Shown here piece after piece: positions 55,285-63,513 of a DNA stretch of 64,000 nucleotides; positions within the stretch are counted from its first letter, which is position 1, and each line of letters begins with the position of its first letter. A program made the translations under genes and the position numbers. The DNA comes from Epidermidibacterium keratini (GTDB lineage: Bacteria; Actinomycetota; Actinomycetes; Mycobacteriales; Antricoccaceae), in assembly GCF_009834025.1 (NCBI RefSeq), contig NZ_CP047156.1:2232001-2296000 (forward strand), given 5' to 3'. The notes under the pieces are model-generated. The model did no database searches. It was not told where the DNA came from and worked only from the letters and a program-made list of their open reading frames with translations.

Positions 55285-55313
55285 TTTATGTAGCGCCGGG
55301 GTAAGCCTCCCGC

Positions 55314-55363
55314 GGTGATCGAGCAGGCGGTCGCCGCCAAGGCGATCGCCGGTTGTCGAGATC
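55314..55363 (+). repeat. Dispersed hairpin repeat, divergent copy
   Basis: GGTGATCGAGCAG, a longer hairpin GCGGTCGCC/GGCGATCGC with one wobble, then GGTTGTCGAGATCC. Lies at the 3' end of the DUF1648 gene. Confidence 0.65.
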
Positions 55364-55402
55364 CCGCACCAATTCCGCAAACTACAGCCGTGCTCACGTC
55401 GA

Positions 55403-56398
55403 CTATTGCGTGAGTTGGCCGCCGGTGTGCGGTTTTGGTTCTGGTCGCGGGGTTGTCCGAGCGATTTCAGCGTTGAGCACGGCCGCTGGGGTGCGCGGGT
55501 CGTCGAGGGTGATCACGAAGTCTCGCCCGGTACGCCGCACCGCCAGCGCTGGCCCGGAGCGAGTCACGATCGCGGTCGCGCCGGGGGTGAAACGCAGTCC
55601 CCAGCCGCCGTAGTCCATCGGGCGTACGTCGATGACCTCCGCCGTCTCGATGTCCTCGATCGGCACTCGACCGCGAGGAAATCCGAGCGCTGAGCGCCAC
55701 CGGAGCCCGCGCGAGTCGACCTGAACCACGAACGTCATGCAGGCGAGCGCGATGGCGACTGCTAGCACGACAACGCCGCTCAAGACCCACGCAAGGGCTC
55801 CGTCGGCAACAAGCGCGACGAAAACCACGGCGCCGACGAGGATGACGCTGAGTGCGATCTGCAGAGCGGGGTGGAACTCGGCTCGACCGAACCACGCCGC
55901 CCGCTGGCCCTCCGGCAGGTCCAGCGCAGGCACGACCTCGGGATCGACCGGCTGGGCCCGAGGAAGGAAGGCGCCGACGACGAAGCCGGCCAGCACCCCG
56001 GCCGCGATCGGCACGAACACCCCAAGCCACCCGAGCCGTGCGTCGGCGGGATCGGTCAGATCCGCGTTGACGAGCACGAGCGCGCCGCCCAGCACCGCCA
56101 TGCTCACCGCAAGGCCCACGCAGACGCCGGATACGGCTGGCGCGACGCGCCCCTCCCACCATCGCGACGCCGCGGCGATCACGATGAGCAGAAGCGGCAT
56201 CGCGGCGGCCGCGATGCCGCTGACTATCAGCGCCACTGGCGTCGTCATGAATCCGTCGGCGCGTCCGCCCAGATTGAAGTGAGTCGCCATGCGTGAAGGG
56301 AGCCGGTCGGCATACACCGCGGCAAACACGACGTAGCTGATGGTCGCGATAACCGCGGCTCCGATCGTGGCCGCAAGGTGTCGCTGCTTGATGGTCAT
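55403..56398 (-). CDS. DUF1648-domain membrane protein
   Basis: A 331-residue membrane protein. The N-terminal DUF1648 region has the hallmark between its first helices, DRLPSRMATHFNLGGRADGFMTT. About six TM helices follow, then a cytoplasmic beta-rich domain from about residue 225 (VQVDSRGLRWRSALGFPRGRVPIEDIETAEV) resembling the PH-like tails of related proteins. Overlaps the GntR gene by ATGA, a layout that recurs for YtrA-type regulators with their membrane partners. Possibly part of cell-wall antibiotic or envelope stress response, by analogy. Confidence 0.82.
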   Translation of the reverse strand: MTIKQRHLAATIGAAVIATISYVVFAAVYADRLPSRMATHFNLGGRADGFMTTPVALIVSGIAAAAMPLLLIVIAAASRWWEGRVAPAVSGVCVGLAVSMAVLGGALVLVNADLTDPADARLGWLGVFVPIAAGVLAGFVVGAFLPRAQPVDPEVVPALDLPEGQRAAWFGRAEFHPALQIALSVILVGAVVFVALVADGALAWVLSGVVVLAVAIALACMTFVVQVDSRGLRWRSALGFPRGRVPIEDIETAEVIDVRPMDYGGWGLRFTPGATAIVTRSGPALAVRRTGRDFVITLDDPRTPAAVLNAEIARTTPRPEPKPHTGGQLTQ

Positions 56399-56748
56399 TG
56401 GGCGAACCTTTCGTCGATCTGGGCATGAAGTGTGCGAGCGTCGATCCCGTGTTTGCGGGCGAGGGCGACGAGGTCGGCGACAGCGTCGTTGACTTCCGGC
56501 GGCGGAGGGTTATTGGCGAGTACGACGGCGCCGCGGCCGCGGCGCAGCTCGATCAACCCCTCGTCGCGCAGCGCGTTGTAGGCCCGCAGCACCGTGTGCA
56601 TGTTGACCTGCAGTGACTCGGCAAGGTCGCGTGCCGCGGGCAGCCGCTCACCCGCTGTGACCTCGCCGTTCGCGACCGCGCGGCGGGCTGCTGAGGCGAT
56701 CTGCTCATGCAGCGCTACGTCGCTAGTCGGGTCGATAGTGATCAGCAC
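56395..56748 (-). CDS. GntR-family regulator, YtrA subfamily
   Basis: A 117-residue regulator. The winged helix is VALHEQIASAARRAVANGEVTAGERLPAARDLAESLQVNMHTVLRAYNALRDEGLIELRRGRGAVV, followed by the short dimerising helix of the YtrA type (no large effector domain). GTG 56748 is fixed by TATGCT (56755-56760) 6 nt upstream, so a leaderless and probably autoregulated transcript. The AT-rich stretch 56760-56785 with TTGTT/AACAA arms is a candidate operator. Cotranscribed with the DUF1648 gene. Confidence 0.88.
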   Translation of the reverse strand: MLITIDPTSDVALHEQIASAARRAVANGEVTAGERLPAARDLAESLQVNMHTVLRAYNALRDEGLIELRRGRGAVVLANNPPPPEVNDAVADLVALARKHGIDARTLHAQIDERFAQ

Positions 56749-56951
56749 AAGCCGAGCATATTGTTTGAATTGTTCTATAACAAGAGGTTTCGCGGGAATT
56801 TGGTCGCGAGGGGCGCGGTTCGGGAGAATTTGGCCCCGAGGTCTCGACAGCCGCTCAGGCCCCTGCTCGACCTGCGAGGGGCGAGGTTCGTGGGGGATTG
56901 GGTTGTGCGGCTCGCGGTTCGGCCGTCGAGGGATCAGGCACACTAAAGCGC

Positions 56952-57737
56952 GTGACCTCGACGAGTACGCCGGACCGAGCTCAAGATCCCGCTTCGACGC
57001 CGCAGGAGCGCACGGCGTACCGCAGGGAGATCTGGATCGTCCTTGGCCTCTCGCTGGGGCAGTCGGCCATCTACTCGATCGTCAGCATCGTCGCCAAGCT
57101 GACGGCGCAGGAACGGCTTGCCGACCAGACGACCACCATCAACGGAGCGCAGTCCGAGCGGCCGCTGCTCGACCTCGTCTACCAGCTGCTCGGCATCGGG
57201 TTCGCTCTCGTGCCGGTGGCGCTCGCGCTCTACCTGCTGACGCGCGACCCCGGCTCGCCGGTACGCCGCCTCGGTCTCGCCGTCCCAAACGCGCGTACGG
57301 CGCTGAGCGACCTCGGGTGGGGAGCGGCGCTCGCGGCGCTGATCGGCATACCCGGTCTCGGCTTCTACTTCCTCGCTCGGGCAATAGGCATCAACACCAC
57401 CGTGGCCGCGAGCGGGCTCGAAGGCTACTGGTGGACCATCCCGGTGCTCATCCTGGCGGCGATCCAGAACGCCGTGCTCGAGCAGATCGTGGTCGTCGGA
57501 TTCTTGATGACCCGGCTCCGCCAGCTCGGTTGGGGGATGTGGCCGACGATCATCACCAGCGCCGTACTCCGCGGCACCTACCACCTCTACCAGGGCTTCG
57601 GCGGGTTCATCGGCAACATCGTCATGGGAATCGTCTTCGCCTACTGGTTTGAGAAGAAGCGGCGGCTGATGCCGCTGATCGTCGCCCACTCGCTGCTCGA
57701 CATCAGTGCGTTCGTGGGCTACCAGCTGTTCTTCTGA
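56952..57737 (+). CDS. CPBP-family intramembrane protease-like protein
   Basis: A 261-residue membrane protein of the CPBP (CAAX protease/bacteriocin-processing) family, with about seven or eight TM helices. The first motif, normally EExxxR or in this subgroup LEEVIVVG, reads NAVLEQIVVVGFLMTRLRQLG, so the second Glu is replaced by Gln. Motif 2 is TYHLYQGFGGFIGNIVMG and motif 3 PLIVAHSLLDISAF, both with their His residues. Loss of one motif-1 Glu may weaken metal binding. GTG 56952 starts a polar N-terminal tail; start choice is moderate. Confidence 0.8.
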   Translation: MTSTSTPDRAQDPASTPQERTAYRREIWIVLGLSLGQSAIYSIVSIVAKLTAQERLADQTTTINGAQSERPLLDLVYQLLGIGFALVPVALALYLLTRDPGSPVRRLGLAVPNARTALSDLGWGAALAALIGIPGLGFYFLARAIGINTTVAASGLEGYWWTIPVLILAAIQNAVLEQIVVVGFLMTRLRQLGWGMWPTIITSAVLRGTYHLYQGFGGFIGNIVMGIVFAYWFEKKRRLMPLIVAHSLLDISAFVGYQLFF

Positions 57738-57808
57738 ACTCGCGTGCACCCGGCAAACGCGGCCATGTAACCTGTTATGTCGCAGGCGTCCGGATCGGAT
57801 GCCGGCGT

Positions 57809-57898
57809 GGAGGATTCGCCTAGTCCGGTCTATGGCGCCGCACTGCTAATGCGGTTGGGGTTTATCGCCCCTCCCGGGTTCAAATCCCGGATCCTCCG
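57809..57898 (+). tRNA. tRNA-Ser(GCU)
   Basis: Acceptor GGAGGAT/ATCCTCC with discriminator G, anticodon stem CCGCA/TGCGG and loop CTGCTAA (anticodon GCT), long variable arm GGGGTTTATCGCCCC, T arm CCGGG-TTCAAAT-CCCGG. CCA not encoded. Acceptor is identical to the other serine tRNA apart from the discriminator. Confidence 0.95.
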
Positions 57899-57936
57899 CT
57901 GGTAGTATTTCTACCTTGTGCGGCACAGTCGCACTG

Positions 57937-58010
<74 letters not shown>

Positions 58011-58076
58011 CACATTAATCGTTGGAGTTGACCGGCAGCATCCGGTTTGCGTCCCTGTTATCATTGGTGTATCAGG

Positions 58077-58113
58077 ATCGGCCCGCTCGCTTCACGGCTC
58101 GGGCCGATTTTCC
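58077..58113 (+). terminator. Terminator after tRNA-Arg
   Basis: ATCGGCCCG (58077-58085) pairs with CGGGCCGAT (58100-58108) and is followed by TTTTCC. A classic factor-independent terminator for the tRNA pair. It lies inside the first 30 codons of an open frame that runs into the Abi remnant, which argues that this part is not coding. Confidence 0.8.
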
Positions 58114-58137
58114 TTTCGGGGGCGCCAGTGAAGCCCA

Positions 58138-58633
58138 TTTCCGCGAGAAGTACGACGACCGGATGCCGATCTGGGCACTCACGGAACTGCTCGAACTCGG
58201 TCAACTTTCACGCCTGTACAGCGGATTACGGAACGATCTTGCCACCGAGATTGCGACGGCGTTCGGCGTGCCCACCAAGCGGTTGATGGCGAGCTGGATA
58301 GCGACTGTCAACTACGTCAGAAACATCGCCGCGCATCACGCGAGGCTCTTTAACCGGAAACTGGTGATATCACCCAAACGCCCAAAACCCGGGCAAGTCC
58401 CCTTGCTTGACCACCTTGGCCAGCTCGGGGCCCCGAAGCAATTCGGATCGTATAACGCGCTGGCAGTAATGGCCTACTTGCTCAAGACGGCCGCCCCGAC
58501 CGCGAACTGGCCGGATCGCGTCGCTAGCCACCTTCGTCAGTTTCCGAGGAACACAGCTCTAGACGTGGGGTCGATGGGCGTGGCCGAAGGCTGGCTCGAC
58601 GAACCACTGTGGCGACCCCGAGTCAGCAAGTAA
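58138..58633 (+). pseudogene. 5'-truncated Abi-family (HEPN) abortive infection gene
   Basis: About 165 residues that match the C-terminal half of Abi_2/AbiD/F-like proteins: HFREKYDDRMPIWALTELLELGQLSRLYSGL, then the HEPN RNase signature VRNIAAHHARLFNRKL (RNxxxxH) and the conserved YNALAVMAYLLK. Full proteins have about 300 residues; the N-terminal half, with the family's opening motifs, is missing. The frame is open from TTG 58022, but 58022-58137 holds the tRNA terminator and no homology. ATG 58163 could still start a short product that keeps the HEPN motif. Base composition is less GC-rich than the neighbours, consistent with transferred DNA beside tRNA-Arg. Confidence 0.75.
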
Positions 58634-58646
58634 TGACCGCATAGCG

Positions 58647-59540
58647 CTACGTGGGGCCGGGCAGGTCCATGTTGTCGATCAGCCGAATCCCATCAACGCG
58701 TGCAGCGATCAACGCCAGTGCTGGTCCGGGCGTCGAGCCCGACAGGTGGATCGGGCGAAGCGTCCGCGGGTCGACGATCTTCAGATAGTCCAGTTCGACG
58801 AGGTCGTCTTCGCGGATCATCGCCTCAACTTCCGGGATATTCAACGGCTTTCCAGCCGCCGCACGCTCACGCAGTACGCCGAGAGCCCGTGACAGGGCGA
58901 GCGCGGCAGTCGCCGCGCGTTCAGTCAGCAGCTGGTTGCGGCTCGACATCGCAAGACCCTCGGGCGTCCGCACAATCGGGACCGGGTTGATCTCGACACC
59001 GAAGTCGAGGTCGTGCGCGAGCCGCCTGATGATCGCGAGCTGCTGCGCGTCCTTCTGCCCGAAGTAGGCGTTGAAGCGGCACGGGTACGGCGGCGTGCTG
59101 AGCTGGAACAGCTTGGCGACCACCGTCACCACTCCGTCGAAATGGCCGGGCCGGGACGCGCCCTCCAGCCGGCGGCCCATCTCACCAGCCGACACCGTGA
59201 CCATCGGCGTACCCCCGGGATACATCTCCTCCGTCGCCGGGGCGAAGACGACATCGACGCCGCCCGCCTCCAGGATCGCGAGGTCGGCGTCGAGATCGCG
59301 GGGATAGCGGGCAAAGTCGACCGGATCGTCAAACTGCAGCGGGTTGACGAACACCGACGCGACGACGAGGTCGTTGGCCGCGCGGGCCGCCTGCACGAGC
59401 TCGCCGTGACCACCGTGCAGCGCCCCCATCGTCGGCACCAGCCCGAGCGAGGCATCGCCACGCTCGATCAGCGGGGCGACCCGCTCGCGGATCACGGAAC
59501 GGAGGTCATCGCGGGTACGCACTACCTGAGGTGAGCTCAT
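58647..59540 (-). CDS. panC: Pantothenate synthetase
   Basis: ATP-dependent joining of pantoate and beta-alanine to pantothenate, the last step of vitamin B5 synthesis. The protein has 297 residues. [21 protein letters not shown] holds the HxGH-type ATP motif, [24 protein letters not shown] the substrate region, [18 protein letters not shown] and [15 protein letters not shown] the ligand loops, and [10 protein letters not shown] the KMSKS-like loop. The frame is open upstream, but ATG 59540 gives the family N-terminus and TAGACT (59548-59553) ends 7 nt before it (leaderless). Divergent from the aldolase gene with 39 bp between starts. Confidence 0.95.
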   Translation of the reverse strand: MSSPQVVRTRDDLRSVIRERVAPLIERGDASLGLVPTMGALHGGHGELVQAARAANDLVVASVFVNPLQFDDPVDFARYPRDLDADLAILEAGGVDVVFAPATEEMYPGGTPMVTVSAGEMGRRLEGASRPGHFDGVVTVVAKLFQLSTPPYPCRFNAYFGQKDAQQLAIIRRLAHDLDFGVEINPVPIVRTPEGLAMSSRNQLLTERAATAALALSRALGVLRERAAAGKPLNIPEVEAMIREDDLVELDYLKIVDPRTLRPIHLSGSTPGPALALIAARVDGIRLIDNMDLPGPT

Positions 59541-59579
59541 GACCCAGAGTCTAGGGAGACGCCGTGATAGAGAGTTCAT

Positions 59580-60599
59580 ATGCCAACCTCGATCGATCCC
59601 GCCTCGTCTGCTCTCGCCGACCTGACGACTCCGGCGCTGGTAGTAGACGGCACCCTGCTGCAGGCCAACATCGACGCTATGGCAGCGGTTCTGCCCGGCC
59701 CGCGGCTGCGACCGCATGTCAAGGCACACAAGACCACCGAGCTCGCCCGGCGCCAGTACGCCGCCGGGCACCACGGATTCACCTGCGCGACGATCCGCGA
59801 GGTGGAGGGCATGGCGGCGGCGGGTCTCGGCGCCGACCTGCTGCTGGCTAACGAGATCGTCGATGCCACCCGGATCGGCGCAGTGGTCGAGCGCGGTGCC
59901 CGCGTGACACTCGCTGTCGACTCGCCCGAGACGATTGAGGCAGCGGCCAGCGGCGGCGTACGTGAGGTCGTCATCGACGTCAACGTCGGACTTCCCCGCT
60001 GTGGCTGCGATGTCGCCGATGCCGGCGTACTCGCCGACCACGCGCGGTCGCTCGGCTTGAGCGTGCGCGGCGTGATGGGCTACGAGGGGCACCTGATGAT
60101 GGTGACGCCGTACGCCGAGAAGCAGCGGCGGGTCGAGAAGGCGATGCGCACGCTGCTGCAGGCGCACGAGGCAGTGGGTGGTGAGCTCGTCACCGCCGGC
60201 GGAACCGGCACCTACCAGGCAAACGCGTGGGCAAACGAGATCCAGGCCGGCTCCTACGTGCTGATGGACACGCAGTACGCCGGACTCGATACGCCTTTCG
60301 TGCAAGCGTTCTGGGTGCTGGGCACGGTGATCTCAGCCCACCCGACGCACGCCGTAGCCGACGTCGGGCTGAAGGCTCTCGGCATGGACCACGGCAACCC
60401 GCGGGTGGAAGGCGCGGAGGTCCAGTTCGTCTCCGACGAGCACATCACCTTCAGGCCAAGCGATCCCGTGCGCGTCGGAGACCGCGTGCTCGTCACCCCA
60501 GCGCACATCGACCCGACAATCGCGATGCACGAGCGCATGCACGTCGTGCGGGCCGATGGCGGGCGAGAGGTGTGGCCGGTCGACCTACGCGGTTGGTGA
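59580..60599 (+). CDS. D-threonine aldolase/DSD1-like PLP enzyme (alanine racemase fold)
   Basis: A 339-residue fold-type III PLP enzyme. [20 protein letters not shown] and [14 protein letters not shown] carry the Schiff-base Lys (near residue 48). [26 protein letters not shown] and VTAGGTGTY contact the cofactor phosphate. The C-terminal [16 protein letters not shown] holds the His and Asp that bind the divalent metal; His-x-Asp fits D-threonine aldolase, while D-serine dehydratases have His-x-Cys. Likely degrades D-beta-hydroxy amino acids. Its 3' end overlaps the convergent aquaporin gene by 15 bp. Confidence 0.87.
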   Translation: MPTSIDPASSALADLTTPALVVDGTLLQANIDAMAAVLPGPRLRPHVKAHKTTELARRQYAAGHHGFTCATIREVEGMAAAGLGADLLLANEIVDATRIGAVVERGARVTLAVDSPETIEAAASGGVREVVIDVNVGLPRCGCDVADAGVLADHARSLGLSVRGVMGYEGHLMMVTPYAEKQRRVEKAMRTLLQAHEAVGGELVTAGGTGTYQANAWANEIQAGSYVLMDTQYAGLDTPFVQAFWVLGTVISAHPTHAVADVGLKALGMDHGNPRVEGAEVQFVSDEHITFRPSDPVRVGDRVLVTPAHIDPTIAMHERMHVVRADGGREVWPVDLRGW

Positions 60600-61445
60600 C
60601 GAACCGCGGGCTGGGGGAGGAGTGTCGTGCCCCGGGGTGGTCGGGTCCGAATCAACGCCGACAAACCGCTCGGGCGAGCGATCCAGCGGATCCTCGTCTC
60701 CGCGGCCGTCGACGTTAAGGCCGCCCTCGCCCTCGATCTCGTCCTGACCGAACACGATGTTGTAGACCAGCGCGCCCACGACACCACCGATAAGGGGCGC
60801 CACGATAAACACCCACAGCTGGGCCATCGCCTCGCCGCCGCTGAAGACGGCCGACCCGAGGCTGCGCGCCGGGTTGACCGACGTGCCGCTGATCGGGATG
60901 CCGATCAGGTGGATGACGCCAAGAGCGCCGCCGATTGCGGTACCGGCCAACGCGGCCGTGCCGATGCGGTCCGTGGCGGCGAGTACGACGAACACCAGGA
61001 TGAAGGTGAGCGCGACCTCGGCCGCGAAAACCGAGCCGAAGCTGAACCCGGTCGGGCTGTTGGCGCCGAAGCCGTTGGAGCCGACGCCATCGACCGCCCG
61101 GTCGTAGGTCGGGTTTCCGGATGCGATGCCGAGCACGATGGCGGCGCCGGCAATCGCACCGAGGCACTGCGCGATCACGTAGAAGATCGCATCCTTCAGG
61201 GCGATCTTGCCGGTGATGACCAGCCCGGCGGTGACCGCCGGGTTGACGTGGCAGCCGGAGATCGGGCCGATCGCGTAGACCAGGAACAGCAGCGTGACAC
61301 CGAACGCGGCCGCGATGCCGACATTTCCGATGTAGGGCCCGGCGAGTACGGCGGCACCGACGCCACCGAGCACGAGCACCAGAGTGCCGATGAACTCGGC
61401 GACGTAGCTACGCCACGCGCTCGTGGACCGGTCTGCCTCAGCCAT
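60585..61445 (-). CDS. Aquaporin (MIP family), AqpZ-like
   Basis: A 286-residue channel with six TM helices. Both NPA boxes are present: GCHVNPAVTAGLV (first half) and GTSVNPARSLGSAVF (second half), the latter with the selectivity Arg. The Thr-Ser and small residues around the second box fit a water-type (AqpZ) rather than glycerol channel. The C-terminal 45 residues are polar and acidic, longer than in AqpZ, with the end overlapping the aldolase gene on the other strand. Ribosome site GAGAGGCG before the ATG. Could assist osmotic balance together with proVWX. Confidence 0.93.
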   Translation of the reverse strand: MAEADRSTSAWRSYVAEFIGTLVLVLGGVGAAVLAGPYIGNVGIAAAFGVTLLFLVYAIGPISGCHVNPAVTAGLVITGKIALKDAIFYVIAQCLGAIAGAAIVLGIASGNPTYDRAVDGVGSNGFGANSPTGFSFGSVFAAEVALTFILVFVVLAATDRIGTAALAGTAIGGALGVIHLIGIPISGTSVNPARSLGSAVFSGGEAMAQLWVFIVAPLIGGVVGALVYNIVFGQDEIEGEGGLNVDGRGDEDPLDRSPERFVGVDSDPTTPGHDTPPPARGSSPTA

Positions 61446-61491
61446 TCGAATCGCCTCTCACTTGAGTAAGGAACCTAGGTATATGCGCGAT

Positions 61492-62484
61492 CTAGATGTT
61501 GCCGGAGAAGGTGTCACACTGCGCCATGTCGCCGGTGTCGATACCAGTCTTGAACCAGTTGTAGCGCTGCTCAGACGTACCGTGCGTGAACGACTCGGGG
61601 TTGACCGGCCCGCCGGACTGGCTCTGGATGTTGTCGTCGCCGATTGCCTGCGCCGCTTCCAGGCCCGACTGGATGTCTTCGTCGGTGATCTCGGTGATGA
61701 TCTGGACGCCACTGGAGTCCGTCGTACCCGTCGCGTTGTTGGCCCACACGCCGGCGAGGCAGTCGGCCATCAGCTCGATGCGCACGGCGCCGCTCTCCGG
61801 GCCCTGCTGTCCCATCGACTGACCCTGCTCCAAGATTCCAAGAATGTTTTGGATGTGGTGGCCGTATTCATGTGCAACGACGTAGGCCTGCACGAACGGC
61901 ACGTCCTGCGCCCCAAGCTGGGTGAGCATCGTGTCGAAGAACGACATGTCGATGTAGACGGTCTCGTCGGCGGGGCAGTAGAACGGACCAACTGCCGAGC
62001 TCGCTTGCCCGCACCCGGTGTTGGTGCCCTGCGTGTAGAGCTGGGTGACCGCTGGACGGTACTCGATCGACTGCGGCGTGTTTTCTGGCAGGTAACCCGA
62101 CCAGAACGCCTGGGCGCTGTTGACCACCAGCGCGAGCCGGCAGTCGTCGCGCTCGACAGCGTTGGGATCGGTCGCGCACGAGGCAATGTTGTCACCGGAG
62201 TCGCCAGCGTCGACGTTGGAGGTGTCGATGCCGCCGCTACCCTGCGAGCTACCGCCGCCGTCACCCGAGCCTCCCAGGTTGACGAACTGCAGGACCAGGA
62301 AGATGACGAGGCCGACGATGCCGAGGCAGCCCATATTGCCGCCGGCGCCCCGAGGCAACGGGATCGGCATGCCGCCGCCGCGCCCGCCAAAGCCGCCGCC
62401 GAATCCGCCACCGCCGCCACCACGCGACCCGCGGACGTCTCGGATCTGCGAGGTGTCAATCTTGGCGTCTCTGTTGAACTCCAT
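61492..62484 (-). CDS. YpfJ-like neutral zinc metallopeptidase, membrane anchored
   Basis: A 330-residue member of the zinc_peptidase (YpfJ) family. The N-terminal cytoplasmic part is Gly/Arg-rich (residues 18-50: RGSRGGGGGGFGGG and more), then one TM helix (about 52-70), a Ser/Gly linker with Asp, and an extracytoplasmic catalytic domain with AYVVAHEYGHHIQNILG (HExxH) near residue 205 and MADCLAGVWANN with the third ligand region. Four Cys in the outer domain could form disulfides. Function of the family is unsettled. A GAGGCGG ribosome site precedes the ATG. Confidence 0.88.
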   Translation of the reverse strand: MEFNRDAKIDTSQIRDVRGSRGGGGGGFGGGFGGRGGGMPIPLPRGAGGNMGCLGIVGLVIFLVLQFVNLGGSGDGGGSSQGSGGIDTSNVDAGDSGDNIASCATDPNAVERDDCRLALVVNSAQAFWSGYLPENTPQSIEYRPAVTQLYTQGTNTGCGQASSAVGPFYCPADETVYIDMSFFDTMLTQLGAQDVPFVQAYVVAHEYGHHIQNILGILEQGQSMGQQGPESGAVRIELMADCLAGVWANNATGTTDSSGVQIITEITDEDIQSGLEAAQAIGDDNIQSQSGGPVNPESFTHGTSEQRYNWFKTGIDTGDMAQCDTFSGNI

Positions 62485-62525
62485 GCCGCCTCACTCGTTC
62501 GGTAGGGCTCGCCGGCCGAGCCTCG

Positions 62526-63509
62526 CTAGAAGACTAGTGCAGTGAGCACATCGGATTCATCGGAAACCGGTCCCGAAATCAGGTAGCCGCCTCGAGCGCC
62601 GATCCCGATGAGCCGTTCGCGAGCATCCGGCTCGCGCAGGTCGACGTGCGTCGTACGCCGATATGCCTCGCGCGCGGCCTCCCACTCGGTGCGGTGCTGG
62701 TGTCCGCGTTCGGTCAAGGTGCGCGACTCGCTGCCCTTGAGCGCGACCGCGGCCTGCTCGAGCTGATCGAGAAACGACTCCAGCGCCTCGACCACCATGG
62801 CCCGGTTACCGAGCAACATCGCATCGACCAGCTCCGGGCGCGTCGCCGCAACCCGCGTGGCGTCGCGGAAGGAGCCCGCCGCCAGCGCTGCCGGCAGGCT
62901 CTGCGGAGCGACGTTGCTGGCCAGCAGCTCGGCGAGCACGTGGGGCAGATGGCTGATCCACGCCACTGAATGGTCATGCCATTCGCTGTCGGCCGGCACA
63001 ACCTTGCCGCCGGAGTCGAGTGCTAGCGCGGCGACCTGGCGCCAGCGCTGCAGGTCGGTGCCGCCATCGAGGGTGACCACCCAGGTCGCGTCGTCGAGCA
63101 GCTCGGCGTACGCCGCGGCGAACCCGGACTCGGCGGTGCCGGCCATCGGATGGGCTCCGACGTAACGGTGCGCGGCGCCGGCGTCTCGTGCCGCCTGCAG
63201 CAGTGGTGACTTGGTTGAGACCACATCGGTGATCGTGACCGAGTCCGGTGTCGTGGCGGCAATCTTTGGGAGGAGCTCGAGCGCGGCGGGCAGCGGAGTG
63301 GCGAGTACGACCACCGCGTCGCTGGGCAGTTTGCTCAGCATCGTGTCGAGGTCGGCGTACGCCGTGATGCCGGCGTCGGTCGCGTCGCGAACTGTCTGGG
63401 GGTCGCGCGCGTGGCCACGAACGTCGTAACCGCGCTCGTTCAAGCGCAGAGCGAGCGAGCCCCCAATGAGGCCGAGGCCGACTATGGCGACGCTCGGGCG
63501 AGAAGGCAT
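62526..63509 (-). CDS. tyrA: Prephenate dehydrogenase
   Basis: NAD-dependent oxidative decarboxylation of prephenate to 4-hydroxyphenylpyruvate for tyrosine. The protein has 327 residues. VAIVGLGLIGGSLALRLNERGYDV is the cofactor site, VGAHPMAGTAESGFAAA the substrate loop with conserved His, and SVAWISHLPHVLAELLA the catalytic helix. Complements pheA at 34.9 kb. Leaderless: TACCCT (63516-63521) ends 6 nt before the ATG and overlaps the stop of the upstream gene. Confidence 0.94.
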   Translation of the reverse strand: MPSRPSVAIVGLGLIGGSLALRLNERGYDVRGHARDPQTVRDATDAGITAYADLDTMLSKLPSDAVVVLATPLPAALELLPKIAATTPDSVTITDVVSTKSPLLQAARDAGAAHRYVGAHPMAGTAESGFAAAYAELLDDATWVVTLDGGTDLQRWRQVAALALDSGGKVVPADSEWHDHSVAWISHLPHVLAELLASNVAPQSLPAALAAGSFRDATRVAATRPELVDAMLLGNRAMVVEALESFLDQLEQAAVALKGSESRTLTERGHQHRTEWEAAREAYRRTTHVDLREPDARERLIGIGARGGYLISGPVSDESDVLTALVF

Positions 63510-63513
63510 GCGC

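Noticed and set aside
54994-55397. Open frames over the tRNA-Ser and repeat array
   Set aside because: They are made of tRNA and repeat sequence read in several frames; repeated peptide motifs such as EEEPRGTSGDGVPHPP come from the DNA repeat, not from a gene.
58022-58137. TTG start for the Abi gene at 58022
   Set aside because: This stretch holds the factor-independent terminator of tRNA-Arg and shows no similarity to the Abi family.
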